From Candidatus Tepidiaquacellales bacterium UBA6667 (GTDB taxonomy: Bacteria; Bacteroidota; Ignavibacteria; Tepidaquicellales; Tepidaquicellaceae), in contig DKKL01000046.1 in assembly GCA_002455255.1 (NCBI GenBank), forward strand, positions 1 to 28,621: DNA of 28,621 nucleotides, written 5' to 3'. The position numbers and the translations under genes are program-made. How positions within the stretch are numbered: the first letter of the stretch is position 1; the number at the start of each line of letters is the position of its first letter. The notes under the pieces are model-generated. The model saw only the letters and a program-made list of their open reading frames with translations. It had not been told where the DNA came from and ran no database searches. This document shows positions 1 to 9,022 of the stretch, one piece after another.

Positions 1-1697
1 TGAATCAGAATTCTAAACACATTTTGAGCATAAATACTATTTCCTGAAACAGCCGGTAAATTGAATGTGTTTCCGGTAATTATCTTATTTAAATATGCTG
101 ATGCAGAATCGTTTATTATTTTGATAGGGTTTCTTGCATTGTTGAATGAACAGTTCTTTATTTCTGTAAGACCTCCAGCGTTTTCAAATACAAGTCCTTC
201 CCAAATTTCATTGTTGTGAGATGAAAATACGGAACTATCTGCTATCAGATATGCACCATTTTTGAAAATTATTTTAGCATTATTCTTTAAATTAACTTTC
301 GATTTTTTATCCAACTTCAGATATGTAGAGTGTCCGTCAAAAGTTATAACCGTATTTTCACCTATATTCAGATTTGCATTTCTGTCTATAACTATAAACC
401 CTCCGTTATTAACCGTATAATTGCCATTAGAAAAACTCATTGAAGTTCTGTCAAACGCTCTGTGGCATGCCTGATTCTCCCAAACTATCTGCCCTCCTAA
501 ATATTCAATTACTCCCCCTCTATATGTAAATATCTCTGCGTTCTGTTTTAAAATAACTTTTGAACCTGCGAGAAGTTGAAGTGTGTCGCCGAGAGGTGAA
601 CCGTTTGTAAAATCATACCCTTGACCATTAATAAATAATCTTTTATTAGGATTTAATAAAAGCGAATCTCCCGATTCAGCGATTAGTTTGATACCGTAAA
701 TATGAATATATGTTTGTGAAATAGGTTCATAAATCCATTTACTCGTTCTTGGAGTAGAATATGTATTTCCGGCAACATAAATATCAGGAGGCATAATAAA
801 ATTTGTATTATAATAATAAGGGTCATTCTGTGTATTATACCCCCATCTGTCCAATACACCAATTGTATCTTTGTTTTTAAAAACCGTATCAAATCTTACA
901 GTCGTTCCGATTCTTAAAACTCTTGGAATAGAATCATTCTCTGCTGAGTATGCGTTGAAAGGAAACGATGTTGTTCTTGCATAAAATAATTTTTCATATG
1001 GAAACTCTCTAGTGTTATCTAAAAACTTCCAAACTTTAAATTCTTTTGTAGGTAATCCATTACTCAAAGTATCACTTGTGTAAATTGAATCGAAAAAAGT
1101 TGTTCCAAATGTATATGCAATTAGTTTTATATATACTCGATTTCCGAAAACACGATATAAATCATAATAAATTTTTATATCTCTACCATATCCATTCGTA
1201 TCAAGGTGAGGATAGTTCTTTGTTCCATATTTACTGTCTAAACTATTTAAAAAAAACTTGTATTTTTCTTTTAATTCATTATTTTTATAAGACTCTATTG
1301 TAATAAAGTATTTTGCAAAACCCCAGGTATCATAACTATCAACCGTTTCTATTGGAGATGCTAATTGAAGAACTCCACCATTAATGTTTGAATTTACAAA
1401 ATGACTTTTAATTAACTTACTTTTAACACTCGATTGTGTGAAAAATCTAAAAACCGATCCTGATTGTATAATTGACTGTCTGTTATATTGAAAATTCCCT
1501 GATGAATTATTGTTGTATCCTTCAAACGGAATCGAATATAAATCAACTTTTACCCTTATTGTATAATTGCTATCAATGTTGTTGATTAAGAACATCAAAT
1601 CACTATCGAAACCTTGTGATTTCAAATTTGTTGAAAATATAAAAAAGTTTGATATTAAAATTATGAAATATATAGAAAAGTTCATTCTTGATTTCAT
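1..1697 (-). CDS. Secreted beta-helix-like surface protein, 3' end cut by window edge
   Basis: An open frame of about 565 codons runs on the minus strand from an ATG at 1697 off the left edge of the window. The N-terminus (MKSRMNFSIYFIILISNFF...) is a Sec-type signal peptide. Residues up to about 350 show no family I recognise. After that the protein becomes a run of short Gly/Asn-rich beta repeats (for example LLAGSKVILKQNAEI, then NLNIGENTVITF, then SKVNLKNNAKIIFKNGAYL). This is the look of a right-handed parallel beta-helix. It starts 15 bp after the stop of the upstream T9SS-cargo gene, so it is probably last in the same operon. Given its neighbours a C-terminal T9SS sorting domain is expected, but it lies outside the window. 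A second in-frame ATG at 1685 could also be the start. Surface location is inferred; function is unknown. Confidence 0.8.
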   Translation of the reverse strand, partial: MKSRMNFSIYFIILISNFFIFSTNLKSQGFDSDLMFLINNIDSNYTIRVKVDLYSIPFEGYNNNSSGNFQYNRQSIIQSGSVFRFFTQSSVKSKLIKSHFVNSNINGGVLQLASPIETVDSYDTWGFAKYFITIESYKNNELKEKYKFFLNSLDSKYGTKNYPHLDTNGYGRDIKIYYDLYRVFGNRVYIKLIAYTFGTTFFDSIYTSDTLSNGLPTKEFKVWKFLDNTREFPYEKLFYARTTSFPFNAYSAENDSIPRVLRIGTTVRFDTVFKNKDTIGVLDRWGYNTQNDPYYYNTNFIMPPDIYVAGNTYSTPRTSKWIYEPISQTYIHIYGIKLIAESGDSLLLNPNKRLFINGQGYDFTNGSPLGDTLQLLAGSKVILKQNAEIFTYRGGVIEYLGGQIVWENQACHRAFDRTSMSFSNGNYTVNNGGFIVIDRNANLNIGENTVITFDGHSTYLKLDKKSKVNLKNNAKIIFKNGAYLIADSSVFSSHNNEIWEGLVFENAGGLTEIKNCSFNNARNPIKIINDSASAYLNKIITGNTFNLPAVSGNSIYAQNVFRILI

Positions 1698-1712
1698 AGC
1701 AGTTGTGTATTA

Positions 1713-2981
1713 TTATTTTAATAATATTAGTTTTTTGGTTTCATCTCGGTTAGAAGATTTCAAACTGTAAAAATAAACACCTGATGGAAATTCACTCATT
1801 TCTAAATTATATTCATAAATACCCGGATTTCGTGTTTCATTTAATATTTCTTTTATAATTTTGCCTGTTACATCTGACAAAAATAATCTTATACTTTCTC
1901 TTTTCTTTAACTCAAACTTTAATTTTGTTTGGGAGTTAAACGGATTAGGGTAATTTTGATACAATTTAAAATCTTCGGATATAATTGTTACATTATTTTC
2001 ATTATCTATTCCTACGATTCCGTTTTCATTATATATTACTAATCCGTTATCAGTCCCCACCCAAACATTTTGATGAATATCAACTCTTACAGAATTAGCA
2101 GAATAGCTTGGCATAGGAGAATTGGTCGGGTCAAATCTTACTAATGTCGTATCTTTTGTAAATTTTAATAATCCTCCACCAGGTGAGCCCATCCAGATAT
2201 TTCCGCTTGTATCAAGTGCAATTCCTTGCAAAAAAGCGAAGTTTAAATAATTGCTCCAGCTACTATCCAATAAATTAAACTTATTTAATCCTCCTCCGCT
2301 TAGTCCAATATATACTATCGGATATTTTATCAATATATCATCCGTCCAATTGTATGTTAAAGGTGAGTTTGTTGAAGTATAAATTTTCCACAAAGTATCT
2401 GTTGGTGTTTTTATTATTCTGGCTAATCCACTGCTATATGTTCCTATCCAAACTTCATTCCCAAAACTCGATATAGTTTCAAGTCTATTATTTATTAATG
2501 GAGAGTTACTTGTATTGTAAGTTTTCCAGATACCATTATAAAATTTTGATAATCCCGGAACGCACGCTATCCATGCAGCTCCTTCTGAATCAAAAGTTAT
2601 ATCTAATACTAAATTTGAAGCAATCCCTGAGTTTTGAGGAGTATATGTAGTCCAGGTAAAATTATCAAACTTTGTTAGCCCTTTTGCATGACATATCCAT
2701 TTGTCATGACCATTCACAACCATTGAATACGGTGAAGCTAAAGGATAATTTGCATTTGAATCAAATCTTATAAAGGAATTTCTTTGAAAATTAAATCTCA
2801 CTAATCCATTTGTTGGTATCCATGCGATTGTACAGTTAGAATCCCTTTCTAATGCAAAAGGACCTACTAAATCAAGTGGCATTCCCGTATTCCCGGAATT
2901 ATAAATCCTCCATTGCTGACCTTGAAGACTTTGAAAATTTAATGAGCTTAAAAGGGTTAATATAAATATAATTTTTTTCAT
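1713..2981 (-). CDS. T9SS-sorted surface beta-propeller protein (two-component-regulator-propeller-like)
   Basis: 422 residues. It has an N-terminal signal peptide (MKKIIFILTLLSSLNFQSLQG) and then a series of roughly 40-residue repeats of the pattern 'I.FD..G..WI....GL.KF....W..Y...NS.L', which matches the regulator-type propeller (Reg_prop) blades seen in surface sensors. The last 80 or so residues are a T9SS type A sorting domain: LYQNYPNPFNSQTKLKF, then SGVYFYSLKSS, then a tail ending KKLILLK. The protein should therefore be exported through Sec, moved across the outer membrane by T9SS and anchored or released. No kinase or catalytic domain is attached, so this is a stand-alone propeller and its ligand is unknown. 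It lies between another secreted protein upstream (78-bp gap) and the truncated beta-helix gene downstream (15 bp). Confidence 0.85.
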   Translation of the reverse strand: MKKIIFILTLLSSLNFQSLQGQQWRIYNSGNTGMPLDLVGPFALERDSNCTIAWIPTNGLVRFNFQRNSFIRFDSNANYPLASPYSMVVNGHDKWICHAKGLTKFDNFTWTTYTPQNSGIASNLVLDITFDSEGAAWIACVPGLSKFYNGIWKTYNTSNSPLINNRLETISSFGNEVWIGTYSSGLARIIKTPTDTLWKIYTSTNSPLTYNWTDDILIKYPIVYIGLSGGGLNKFNLLDSSWSNYLNFAFLQGIALDTSGNIWMGSPGGGLLKFTKDTTLVRFDPTNSPMPSYSANSVRVDIHQNVWVGTDNGLVIYNENGIVGIDNENNVTIISEDFKLYQNYPNPFNSQTKLKFELKKRESIRLFLSDVTGKIIKEILNETRNPGIYEYNLEMSEFPSGVYFYSLKSSNRDETKKLILLK

Positions 2982-3059
2982 TATAAAATTTATATCATAA
3001 AACTAAACATTCTCTTCTAAAATTCCTAAGACAATTTTACTCATTTGTGAATCTTTATA

Positions 3060-4433
3060 TCACTTCAATAAAATCATTTTCTTAGTATCTGAAAAATTTT
3101 CTGAAATTAATTTATAATAATAAACACCGCTCGGTAAATCTTTTGCATTCCAGTTAATTTCATAACTTCCCGCTGCCTGATTTTCATATATATACTTAGC
3201 TACTTCTTTTCCCATATTGTTATATATTGCTATCTTCACATCCGATTTATTTGGAATTGAATAACTTATCTTCGTTTCAGGATTAAACGGATTTGGATAG
3301 TTCTGATTTAAACTGAAATCTTTTATCTCACTTGATGTATTTGTTATATTTACACTCATTCCCATCTTTACAACATACAAACCCGTTTTTATATCACTTA
3401 CTACTATCTTACCGGATGCAAAATATGGATAACAATTCCAGGCACCTTGAAAAGCTGTGCCTGTTCCGGTATATGTATCATAGTGTCCTACCTCAACCGG
3501 AAAATTTGGATTTGAAATATTATATACAATCAACCCTGCTCTGTAATGAGCTAAATACAACGAATCTCCCCTTACATAAGCATTATGAACCATTGAAAGT
3601 TCATACGGCATAATATCAAATACCTGTACAGGGCTCATTATGTTTTGTATATCCCAAATCTTTGCATGGTTCGATCCACCTTCATCAGTAGTTACTAAAT
3701 ATTTTCCATCATCAGTTGTCCATGCATTATGTGTTACTGCTCCGGGATATGTCCATTGTGTTATTTGTTTTATACTGTCTTTATTTCTCACATCAAGAAC
3801 TGTCAAGTTAGCTGGTGAACTGGATATACAACAGGCAAACAATGTGTCATTTCTCACGAAACAATCATGAATATACCTCGTTCCCCATTGCCCCCTTCTT
3901 ACAGGATTAATGGGATCAAGCAAATCCAAAATAAAAACCCCGCCGTTATTGAATGTTCCGCCGTTGCTGTATAAATATCTGTCAAAAATTCTTACTGTAT
4001 GTGACCTGGTATATCCCGGAAAAGTATATGATTTTACGAAACTAACCGAATCAGGTAAATACTGCATATCAATAATTTGTATTCCTGCACCACCTTCCGA
4101 AACTACATAACAGTAATTCTGATAGGTTGCCATTTCTCTGTAGTTATAAAATGAACCGGGCCCTGATACCGTACCACAGTTGACTATATTGTTCACATCT
4201 GTAATATCGTAAAAAGTTGTTCCGGCATAATGCCCTATTATAGCATACTCCCTACCGTTTGGTGCTGTCCATCCCCAACAAGATGCATAATGCCAGTCTG
4301 CCGGTGTACCTCCGGCGTTAAAATCATTCTTAGTTCCGAGCAATGTCATATTAAATACCGACTGTGAATAAACCTGCCCTGATATTATTATTAAAAACAA
4401 AACTAATACGGGTTTAAGTAAAATGTTTTTCAT
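3060..4433 (-). CDS. Choice-of-anchor B family (LVIVD-repeat) protein with T9SS sorting domain
   Basis: 457 residues. A signal peptide (MKNILLKPVLVLFLIIISGQVYS) precedes a beta-propeller of LVIVD-like repeats: 'EYAIIGHYAGTTFYDITD', 'GAGIQIIDMQYL', 'GGVFILDLLDPINP', 'LTVLDVRNKD', 'GLIVYNISNPNFPVEVG'. The conserved 'SHTVRIFDRYLY' and 'THNAWTTDDGKYLVTTDEG' segments are those of choice-of-anchor B proteins. The C-terminus is a T9SS type A domain (NQNYPNPFNPETKI, SGVYYYKL, KKMILLK). The biochemical role of this family is not established. It follows the GMC dehydrogenase by only 12 bp, so the two are likely co-transcribed. A link to the dehydrogenase, such as surface display or substrate capture, is inference only. 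Confidence 0.88.
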   Translation of the reverse strand: MKNILLKPVLVLFLIIISGQVYSQSVFNMTLLGTKNDFNAGGTPADWHYASCWGWTAPNGREYAIIGHYAGTTFYDITDVNNIVNCGTVSGPGSFYNYREMATYQNYCYVVSEGGAGIQIIDMQYLPDSVSFVKSYTFPGYTRSHTVRIFDRYLYSNGGTFNNGGVFILDLLDPINPVRRGQWGTRYIHDCFVRNDTLFACCISSSPANLTVLDVRNKDSIKQITQWTYPGAVTHNAWTTDDGKYLVTTDEGGSNHAKIWDIQNIMSPVQVFDIMPYELSMVHNAYVRGDSLYLAHYRAGLIVYNISNPNFPVEVGHYDTYTGTGTAFQGAWNCYPYFASGKIVVSDIKTGLYVVKMGMSVNITNTSSEIKDFSLNQNYPNPFNPETKISYSIPNKSDVKIAIYNNMGKEVAKYIYENQAAGSYEINWNAKDLPSGVYYYKLISENFSDTKKMILLK

Positions 4434-4445
4434 ATGATTATTTTA

Positions 4446-6068
4446 TTAAATATATTTTTTAATTTCTTTTTGAATAAATTCTGCAAGTCTTATTGACATC
4501 GCAGCAATTGTAAGCGTCGGATTGTTGGTTCCTTCTGTTGGGAAAACAGAACTTCCAGCAATAAATAAATTATTATGATCATGAGTTTTTTGATTTTTAT
4601 CCACCACTGATGTTTTAGGGTCATCTCCCATTTTACAAGTACCGTTTATATGACCTGCTCCCTGATTGTATTCAAACCCAACTTCTGTAGCTCCAAGTGC
4701 ACTAAACATCTGAGAAGCAAGTATCTGACCTTCTTTCTGTCCTGCCAATGAATAGTCATCATATTTGTAATATATTTTTGGTCTTGGAATTCCAAATGTA
4801 TCTAAATTATCAAAATCAGGTACTATCCTGTTGTCAGGGCTTGGCAATGATTCTGTCAAAAATGCAAACCGAAATTGCTTAGGTACATCCTTTGCAACCT
4901 GATCTCTCAAATCTTTTCCATATAAATTTTTTGTTTGATTTAACCAAACAGCATAGTCGGGAGGAAACCCTACGGGCCAGCTCCAGCCATCATTTCCTAT
5001 TTCAATTCTAAATGCACTTCTGTTTCTTCTAAACGCTCCATCATGTAAATTTTCTATTCCCGCTGTTGAAAGTGGTGAGCGGTATGGATATAAATTTTCC
5101 GGATGAACTGCATATGCAAGTAATGTCAAATTATCCATTAAATTTCTTCCAACCTGATCAGATGAGTTTGCAACTCCATTAGGATATTGACCATCCTTTG
5201 ACATTAAAAGTAACTTTGGAGTTTCAATGGAATGTGCAGCTATCACATATAACTTACCTTTTGCTGTTTTTTCTCCTTCAGTATCTTTGAACTTTATCCC
5301 GATTATATTTCCATCAGGATCTGCCTGTACAAATGTTGCAACTGAATTTGTTAGCAATCTTGCACCGGCTTCAATTGCCATATTCAAATGAACAGTCGCA
5401 TCATATTTTGCCTGTATTGGGCATATCGGTATGCAACTCGCATTTCCGCAACAAGGTTTTCTGTTTTGATATGGTTTTGAGTTTCTCGCTTGCGGTGTCT
5501 GGCTTACTATTAATCCTAATTTTTCCAAAACAGGTTTTAATTTTAAATCTGAATATGTAAAATCAAGTGCAGGATTTGGATAGCTGTTGTTTCTCGGACT
5601 GCCAAGATCGTCTTGTGAATTTCCCGATACTCCTAACTGTGTCTCGGCTTTTGCATAGTATGGCTCTAAATCATTATATCCAATTGGCCAATCAACCCCA
5701 ACTCCGTAAGTGCTTTTGAGCTTGAAATCATTTGGTGTCAATCTCAATGCTGTACCTAACCAATGCCATGTTGTTCCACCTGCTGCTCTTACATATGAAC
5801 TACCGAAATTATCAGGACCACCTTTCACAAAATACTTGTCCGGCTCTGTTAAATATGGAAACGGAGCATATTTTGTCGGGATATATGGTTTATCAATTGA
5901 CCTGTTGGGTGTCTCCTGATATGTCTTCACTGCTTTATCTCTGTCTATCATTTCTCCTGCTTCAAGTATCAGCACATTCAATCCTGCCGAAGCAAGTGTT
6001 GATGCAATTAATGAACCGGCTACGCCGGAGCCAACTATTACTACATCTGCGTTAAGATTATTTTGCAT
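4446..6068 (-). CDS. GMC-family FAD-dependent sugar/alcohol dehydrogenase, large (catalytic) subunit
   Basis: 540 residues. An N-terminal Rossmann motif GSGVAG (residues 13-18) followed by LILEAGE binds FAD. GGTTWHWLG (98-105) is the GMC signature region. Near the C-terminus, GHINGTCKMG supplies the conserved His and TNNPTLTIAA the Asn of the GMC active site. Residues 206-216 read CCGNASCIPIC. The Cys-Cys-x4-Cys spacing matches the 3Fe-4S ligands described for the catalytic subunit of bacterial FAD glucose dehydrogenase, which relays electrons from FAD to a cytochrome c. It has no signal peptide of its own. The gene 12 bp upstream encodes a Tat-signal small subunit that would carry it out as a complex. 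The expected multiheme cytochrome subunit is not in this operon; a diheme cytochrome lies at 17648-18637. The substrate cannot be read from sequence: gluconate, sorbitol, glucose and other alcohols are all possible. Confidence 0.9.
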   Translation of the reverse strand: MQNNLNADVVIVGSGVAGSLIASTLASAGLNVLILEAGEMIDRDKAVKTYQETPNRSIDKPYIPTKYAPFPYLTEPDKYFVKGGPDNFGSSYVRAAGGTTWHWLGTALRLTPNDFKLKSTYGVGVDWPIGYNDLEPYYAKAETQLGVSGNSQDDLGSPRNNSYPNPALDFTYSDLKLKPVLEKLGLIVSQTPQARNSKPYQNRKPCCGNASCIPICPIQAKYDATVHLNMAIEAGARLLTNSVATFVQADPDGNIIGIKFKDTEGEKTAKGKLYVIAAHSIETPKLLLMSKDGQYPNGVANSSDQVGRNLMDNLTLLAYAVHPENLYPYRSPLSTAGIENLHDGAFRRNRSAFRIEIGNDGWSWPVGFPPDYAVWLNQTKNLYGKDLRDQVAKDVPKQFRFAFLTESLPSPDNRIVPDFDNLDTFGIPRPKIYYKYDDYSLAGQKEGQILASQMFSALGATEVGFEYNQGAGHINGTCKMGDDPKTSVVDKNQKTHDHNNLFIAGSSVFPTEGTNNPTLTIAAMSIRLAEFIQKEIKKYI

Positions 6069-6080
6069 AAGATAATTTTT

Positions 6081-6599
6081 TTATATACTTGGTGGATTGA
6101 GCCAGGAGTTCGTATCTCCGTGACATTCTGACTCCGGACTTCCGTAAACGGTTGCTTGCCAGCCCAAATTCTGATTGAAGTTTAACATTTTATATTCATT
6201 CCCATCTTTATAATCTCCTTTATACCAATACATTACAATTCTCTGTGCAAGTTTCTTATCCGCATCAAGTGTTAAATCATCAACAACATTATAATTTAAA
6301 TTGACAGGTGTATTAAGATTTAATTTAAACTTATCATATAAAGAAGAAATTGATGAGCCGGAAGGTGGAAAATTTTTTAAACTGTTGAGATATGTTTGTC
6401 CGCTGCTTTTATCAAGATCTGAAACCTCAAACCCTGTTAATAAAGATGACAGCTGCATAAACTCATCTAAGGTTATATCCCGCGATTTCCCGCACGAAAA
6501 AATTCCGGGTAACGAAACAGTCGCTATTCCGAGTGCTGTCCATTTTGCAGTATCTTTAATAAATAATCTGCGTGAAAGTTTTTTCTTTCCGGTTTCCAT
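6081..6599 (-). CDS. Tat-exported small subunit of GMC dehydrogenase (gluconate 2-dehydrogenase subunit 3-like)
   Basis: 172 residues. The N-terminus carries a twin-arginine signal, SRRLFIK (residues 9-15), then a hydrophobic stretch ending LPGIFSC. That last part could be a lipobox cleaved before Cys, which would anchor the protein to a membrane. The rest (LDEFMQLSSLLTGF..., LNLNTPVNLNYNVVDDL, AQRIVMYWYKGDY) resembles the small gamma subunits of FAD-dependent sugar dehydrogenases, including the family annotated as sorbitol dehydrogenase or gluconate 2-dehydrogenase subunit 3. These subunits chaperone and hitch-hike the large subunit through the Tat system. It is first in the minus-strand run and 12 bp before the large subunit, as expected for this pairing. 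The ATG at 6599 puts the Tat motif at the usual distance from the N-terminus. Confidence 0.85.
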   Translation of the reverse strand: METGKKKLSRRLFIKDTAKWTALGIATVSLPGIFSCGKSRDITLDEFMQLSSLLTGFEVSDLDKSSGQTYLNSLKNFPPSGSSISSLYDKFKLNLNTPVNLNYNVVDDLTLDADKKLAQRIVMYWYKGDYKDGNEYKMLNFNQNLGWQATVYGSPESECHGDTNSWLNPPSI

Positions 6600-6652
6600 A
6601 TCTTTGTTTTATATTGTTTTAAAATAAACCCCCTGTTAAAAAATTTCAAGTT

Positions 6653-7726
6653 ATGATTTTTAATAGGAATAAATTTGAGAATTTTATTAATTTTACTGTA
6701 ATTAATAAAATGAAATACGATATAATCATAAATGAACTTCTTAAATCAAACGAACCAACAATTGTTTATAAAACATTTGTCAATATTCTCGGTGAAGACT
6801 TCCCGTCTAAAAAAATTAAAATTCTAAAAAATGAAATAAAAAACTCAGCAAGAGTAAAAAAATTATTATCAAACAGAGATAATACAGGTAAAATAAAAAA
6901 CTGTAAAAATGTATATGATAAATGGCAAGGTTCTCACTGGATAATGATTTTGCTCGCAGAGCTTGACTACCCCGAAAACGATAAAACTTTACTATCCACT
7001 GTGGATGAACTTCTGAATTTTTGGTTAAAAGATTATTATTTTAACGAAGTACTAATTAAAAAACCGAGCGATGTATTCAAAGATAAAACCGGAGTCCCTT
7101 TTATAAATGGAAAATATAGAAGGTGTGCCTCACAACAAGGAAATCTATTATATGCTTTGCTTAAACTCGGTTTCCATGATAAACGAATTCATAATCTTGC
7201 TGAACTACTTTTAAAATGGCAATGGGATGATGGGGGTTGGAACTGTGATAAAAATCCTGATGCAAAAGTTTCAAGTTTTGTTCATACACTGTGGAGTATT
7301 CGCGGGCTTAGCTATTACAATAAATTCTATCCGTCTAAAAAAATACCTTCAGCAATTAAAAATGCATCTGAAGTTATTCTCAAAAGAAAACTTTATAAAA
7401 GATTGTCTGACAACTCATTCATCCGGGAAGAATTTATTAAACTTCATTATCCTCTTTACTGGCATTATGACATTTTAGGTGCTTTAAAAGTCTTTTCCGA
7501 AAACGGATTTATAACCGACAATAGATGCAATGATGCTTTGGATTTACTTGAATCAAAACTCATTATTGATAAAGGGTGGGCTTCAGAAGGTTCATATTAT
7601 AAAACCTCAGAAAAATTTTGTCATAATTGTGATTATGTAAGTTGGGGGTCAAACTCTAAAAAAATACCAAACGAATGGATTACACTTGATGCTCTGTATG
7701 TTTTGAAATCTGCCGGAAGATTTTAA
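6653..7726 (+). CDS. Squalene-cyclase / prenyltransferase alpha-toroid-fold protein, function unknown
   Basis: Up to 357 residues, almost entirely helical. The centre has a QW-type motif (KWQWDDGGWNCD) of the kind that closes helical barrels in squalene-hopene cyclases and protein prenyltransferases, and WHYDILGAL and GWASEG (from KGWASEGSYY) look like further repeats. At half the length of a squalene-hopene cyclase and with no visible DxDD catalytic motif, it is unlikely to be a standard cyclase. Such proteins occur widely as stand-alone genes with no proven function. Two starts are possible. The ATG at 6653 gives 357 residues, whereas the ATG at 6710 (MKYDIIINELL) fits the usual family start better; neither has a Shine-Dalgarno sequence. 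It is divergent from the Tat-subunit gene, with 53 bp between, and convergent with the next gene, with 9 bp between. Confidence 0.7.
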   Translation: MIFNRNKFENFINFTVINKMKYDIIINELLKSNEPTIVYKTFVNILGEDFPSKKIKILKNEIKNSARVKKLLSNRDNTGKIKNCKNVYDKWQGSHWIMILLAELDYPENDKTLLSTVDELLNFWLKDYYFNEVLIKKPSDVFKDKTGVPFINGKYRRCASQQGNLLYALLKLGFHDKRIHNLAELLLKWQWDDGGWNCDKNPDAKVSSFVHTLWSIRGLSYYNKFYPSKKIPSAIKNASEVILKRKLYKRLSDNSFIREEFIKLHYPLYWHYDILGALKVFSENGFITDNRCNDALDLLESKLIIDKGWASEGSYYKTSEKFCHNCDYVSWGSNSKKIPNEWITLDALYVLKSAGRF

Positions 7727-7747
7727 TTGAATAAATTAATTTTCCGG
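7713..7747. terminator. Imperfect inverted repeat at convergent gene ends, possible bidirectional terminator
   Basis: CCGGAA at 7713-7718 pairs with TTCCGG at 7742-7747. Further AATT/AATT pairing is possible inside, and TTTT follows on the plus strand. The element spans the stop codons of both convergent genes. The stem has mismatches, so the call is tentative. Confidence 0.4.
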
Positions 7748-8218
7748 TTTTGGAGTTGTGTTTCCTCCGTCAAGAATATATTTCCAGCTTCCGTCTTTTT
7801 GCTTTTTCCAGATTGAAACATAAACGCCGTATATAACAGTATCTGCACCGGTTTTTGTTAATGTATTCATTTCCCAATTTCCAAATGTAAACCCTAAATC
7901 TCCCGAAGTAGAAATTTCTGCTTTATATGGTTCCCACTTTAATTTAATTTTATCATTTGGAAGCGGTTCGCTATATACTTTTTTTAGTTCATCAATCCCA
8001 ATAATTGCAGGACTACCTGGATTCATCTTAATTACATTTTCATCAGCATAATGAATGAATGCCTCAGGAAACCCCTTCTCCTCGGACATCCTCGAAAACT
8101 CCTTATCCGTCTGTATCATATTTTCCAAATCATTGTCATTTTTGATTGATGAATTATTAAAATACCCTATAGGAAAATCAACCGATAATAGCATTATAAT
8201 TATATATAAAATTTTCAT
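7736..8218 (-). CDS. DUF4440 / SnoaL-like (NTF2-fold) protein, exported
   Basis: 160 residues. The hydrophobic N-terminus (MKILYIIIMLLSVDFPIGYF) is a probable signal peptide. The following region has the NTF2-like pattern of DUF4440: TDKEFSRMSEEKGFPEAFIHYADENVIKMNPG, then IIGIDELKKVY, then a beta-rich end with LGFTFGNWEM and YVSIWKKQKDGSWKYILDGGN. The W-K-K-x-D-G-S-W-K turn near the end is typical of these small cone-shaped alpha+beta proteins. Members have been linked to ligand binding or isomerase-like activity, but most, including this one, have no assigned substrate. It stands alone, convergent with the toroid-fold gene and divergent from darT. Confidence 0.8.
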   Translation of the reverse strand: MKILYIIIMLLSVDFPIGYFNNSSIKNDNDLENMIQTDKEFSRMSEEKGFPEAFIHYADENVIKMNPGSPAIIGIDELKKVYSEPLPNDKIKLKWEPYKAEISTSGDLGFTFGNWEMNTLTKTGADTVIYGVYVSIWKKQKDGSWKYILDGGNTTPKPEN

Positions 8219-8388
8219 AACACATTTTTATTAATTTAGACAACTATACTTTCCATCTGTGACAACATTTATTTCAATTACTTTTTATTCCAAACTTTCT
8301 CATTTAATATTATATATAGTAAAATCCAAACACATTTATTATATTTATTTTGTTCTTAAAAATTAAAACCTAAAATTTAATTGATGTA

Positions 8389-9006
8389 ATGACTCAGATT
8401 TTTAGAATGACTCATATTGATAACTTACCGTTCATTTTAAATAATGGTTTGTGTAGTCTTAACTCAAAAATTCAGGATTGTAATTTCATTCTGATTGGTT
8501 ATCAAACATTGATTAATGACCGAAAAAAAACGGAAGTTCCGATTAATCCTGGTGGAACTCTCTCTGATTATATTCCATTTTATTTTTGGTATAAAAGCCC
8601 GATGCTTTATGTAATATATAAAGGAAATGATAACGAAGTGTATAAAACTCCTCAAGAAAAAATTGTATATATAGTAAGCAGTATAGAAAAGTTATTGGAT
8701 TTAAACACTAAATTTGTTTTTACTGATAGGCATGCCCACCTTAAATATGCAAATTTTTATAATAGTAAAGAAAATTTAAATAAATTAAATTGGAATTATA
8801 TAAAATCTAACGATTGGTCAAGAATTTACGGACCAGAAATAAGAGAATTAAAACAGGCTGAATGCCTTGTATATAGGCAAATGCCGATTGAAGCATTCCT
8901 CGGAATTGCAGTGATGAATGAAAAAATGAAAATTGCAGCCGAAAAAATTATCAATGATTCAACTGTTCGATTAATAGTAAAAATTAAACCTGAATTTTAT
9001 TTTTGA
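8389..9006 (+). CDS. darT: DarT-family DNA ADP-ribosyltransferase toxin
   Basis: 205 residues, matching the whole length of DarT (formerly DUF4433). The N-terminal RMTHIDNLPFILNNGL (residues 6-21) is the NAD-binding segment, with His9 in the place of the conserved His. FYFWYKSPML (64-73) corresponds to the substrate-side loop usually written FYF.PRSPML, DRHA (113-116) is also conserved, and Glu158 in KQAECLVY is the likely catalytic glutamate. DarT transfers ADP-ribose from NAD+ onto bases of single-stranded DNA (thymidine for DarT2-type, guanosine for DarT1-type), which stalls replication; DarTG pairs are reported to act as anti-phage abortive-infection systems. The darG antitoxin gene starts 16 bp downstream. 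The 170-bp region upstream must hold its promoter, but I could not assign boxes. The Arg-to-Lys change in the PRSPML-like loop is unusual and could affect activity. Confidence 0.93.
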   Translation: MTQIFRMTHIDNLPFILNNGLCSLNSKIQDCNFILIGYQTLINDRKKTEVPINPGGTLSDYIPFYFWYKSPMLYVIYKGNDNEVYKTPQEKIVYIVSSIEKLLDLNTKFVFTDRHAHLKYANFYNSKENLNKLNWNYIKSNDWSRIYGPEIRELKQAECLVYRQMPIEAFLGIAVMNEKMKIAAEKIINDSTVRLIVKIKPEFYF

Positions 9007-9022
9007 AACCTTATAAATCTAA

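Noticed and set aside
6599..6606. TATCTTTG as a -7 promoter box for the toroid-fold gene
   Set aside because: It matches TAnnTTTG, but no -33 TTG lies at a proper distance and it overlaps the start codon of the opposite gene.
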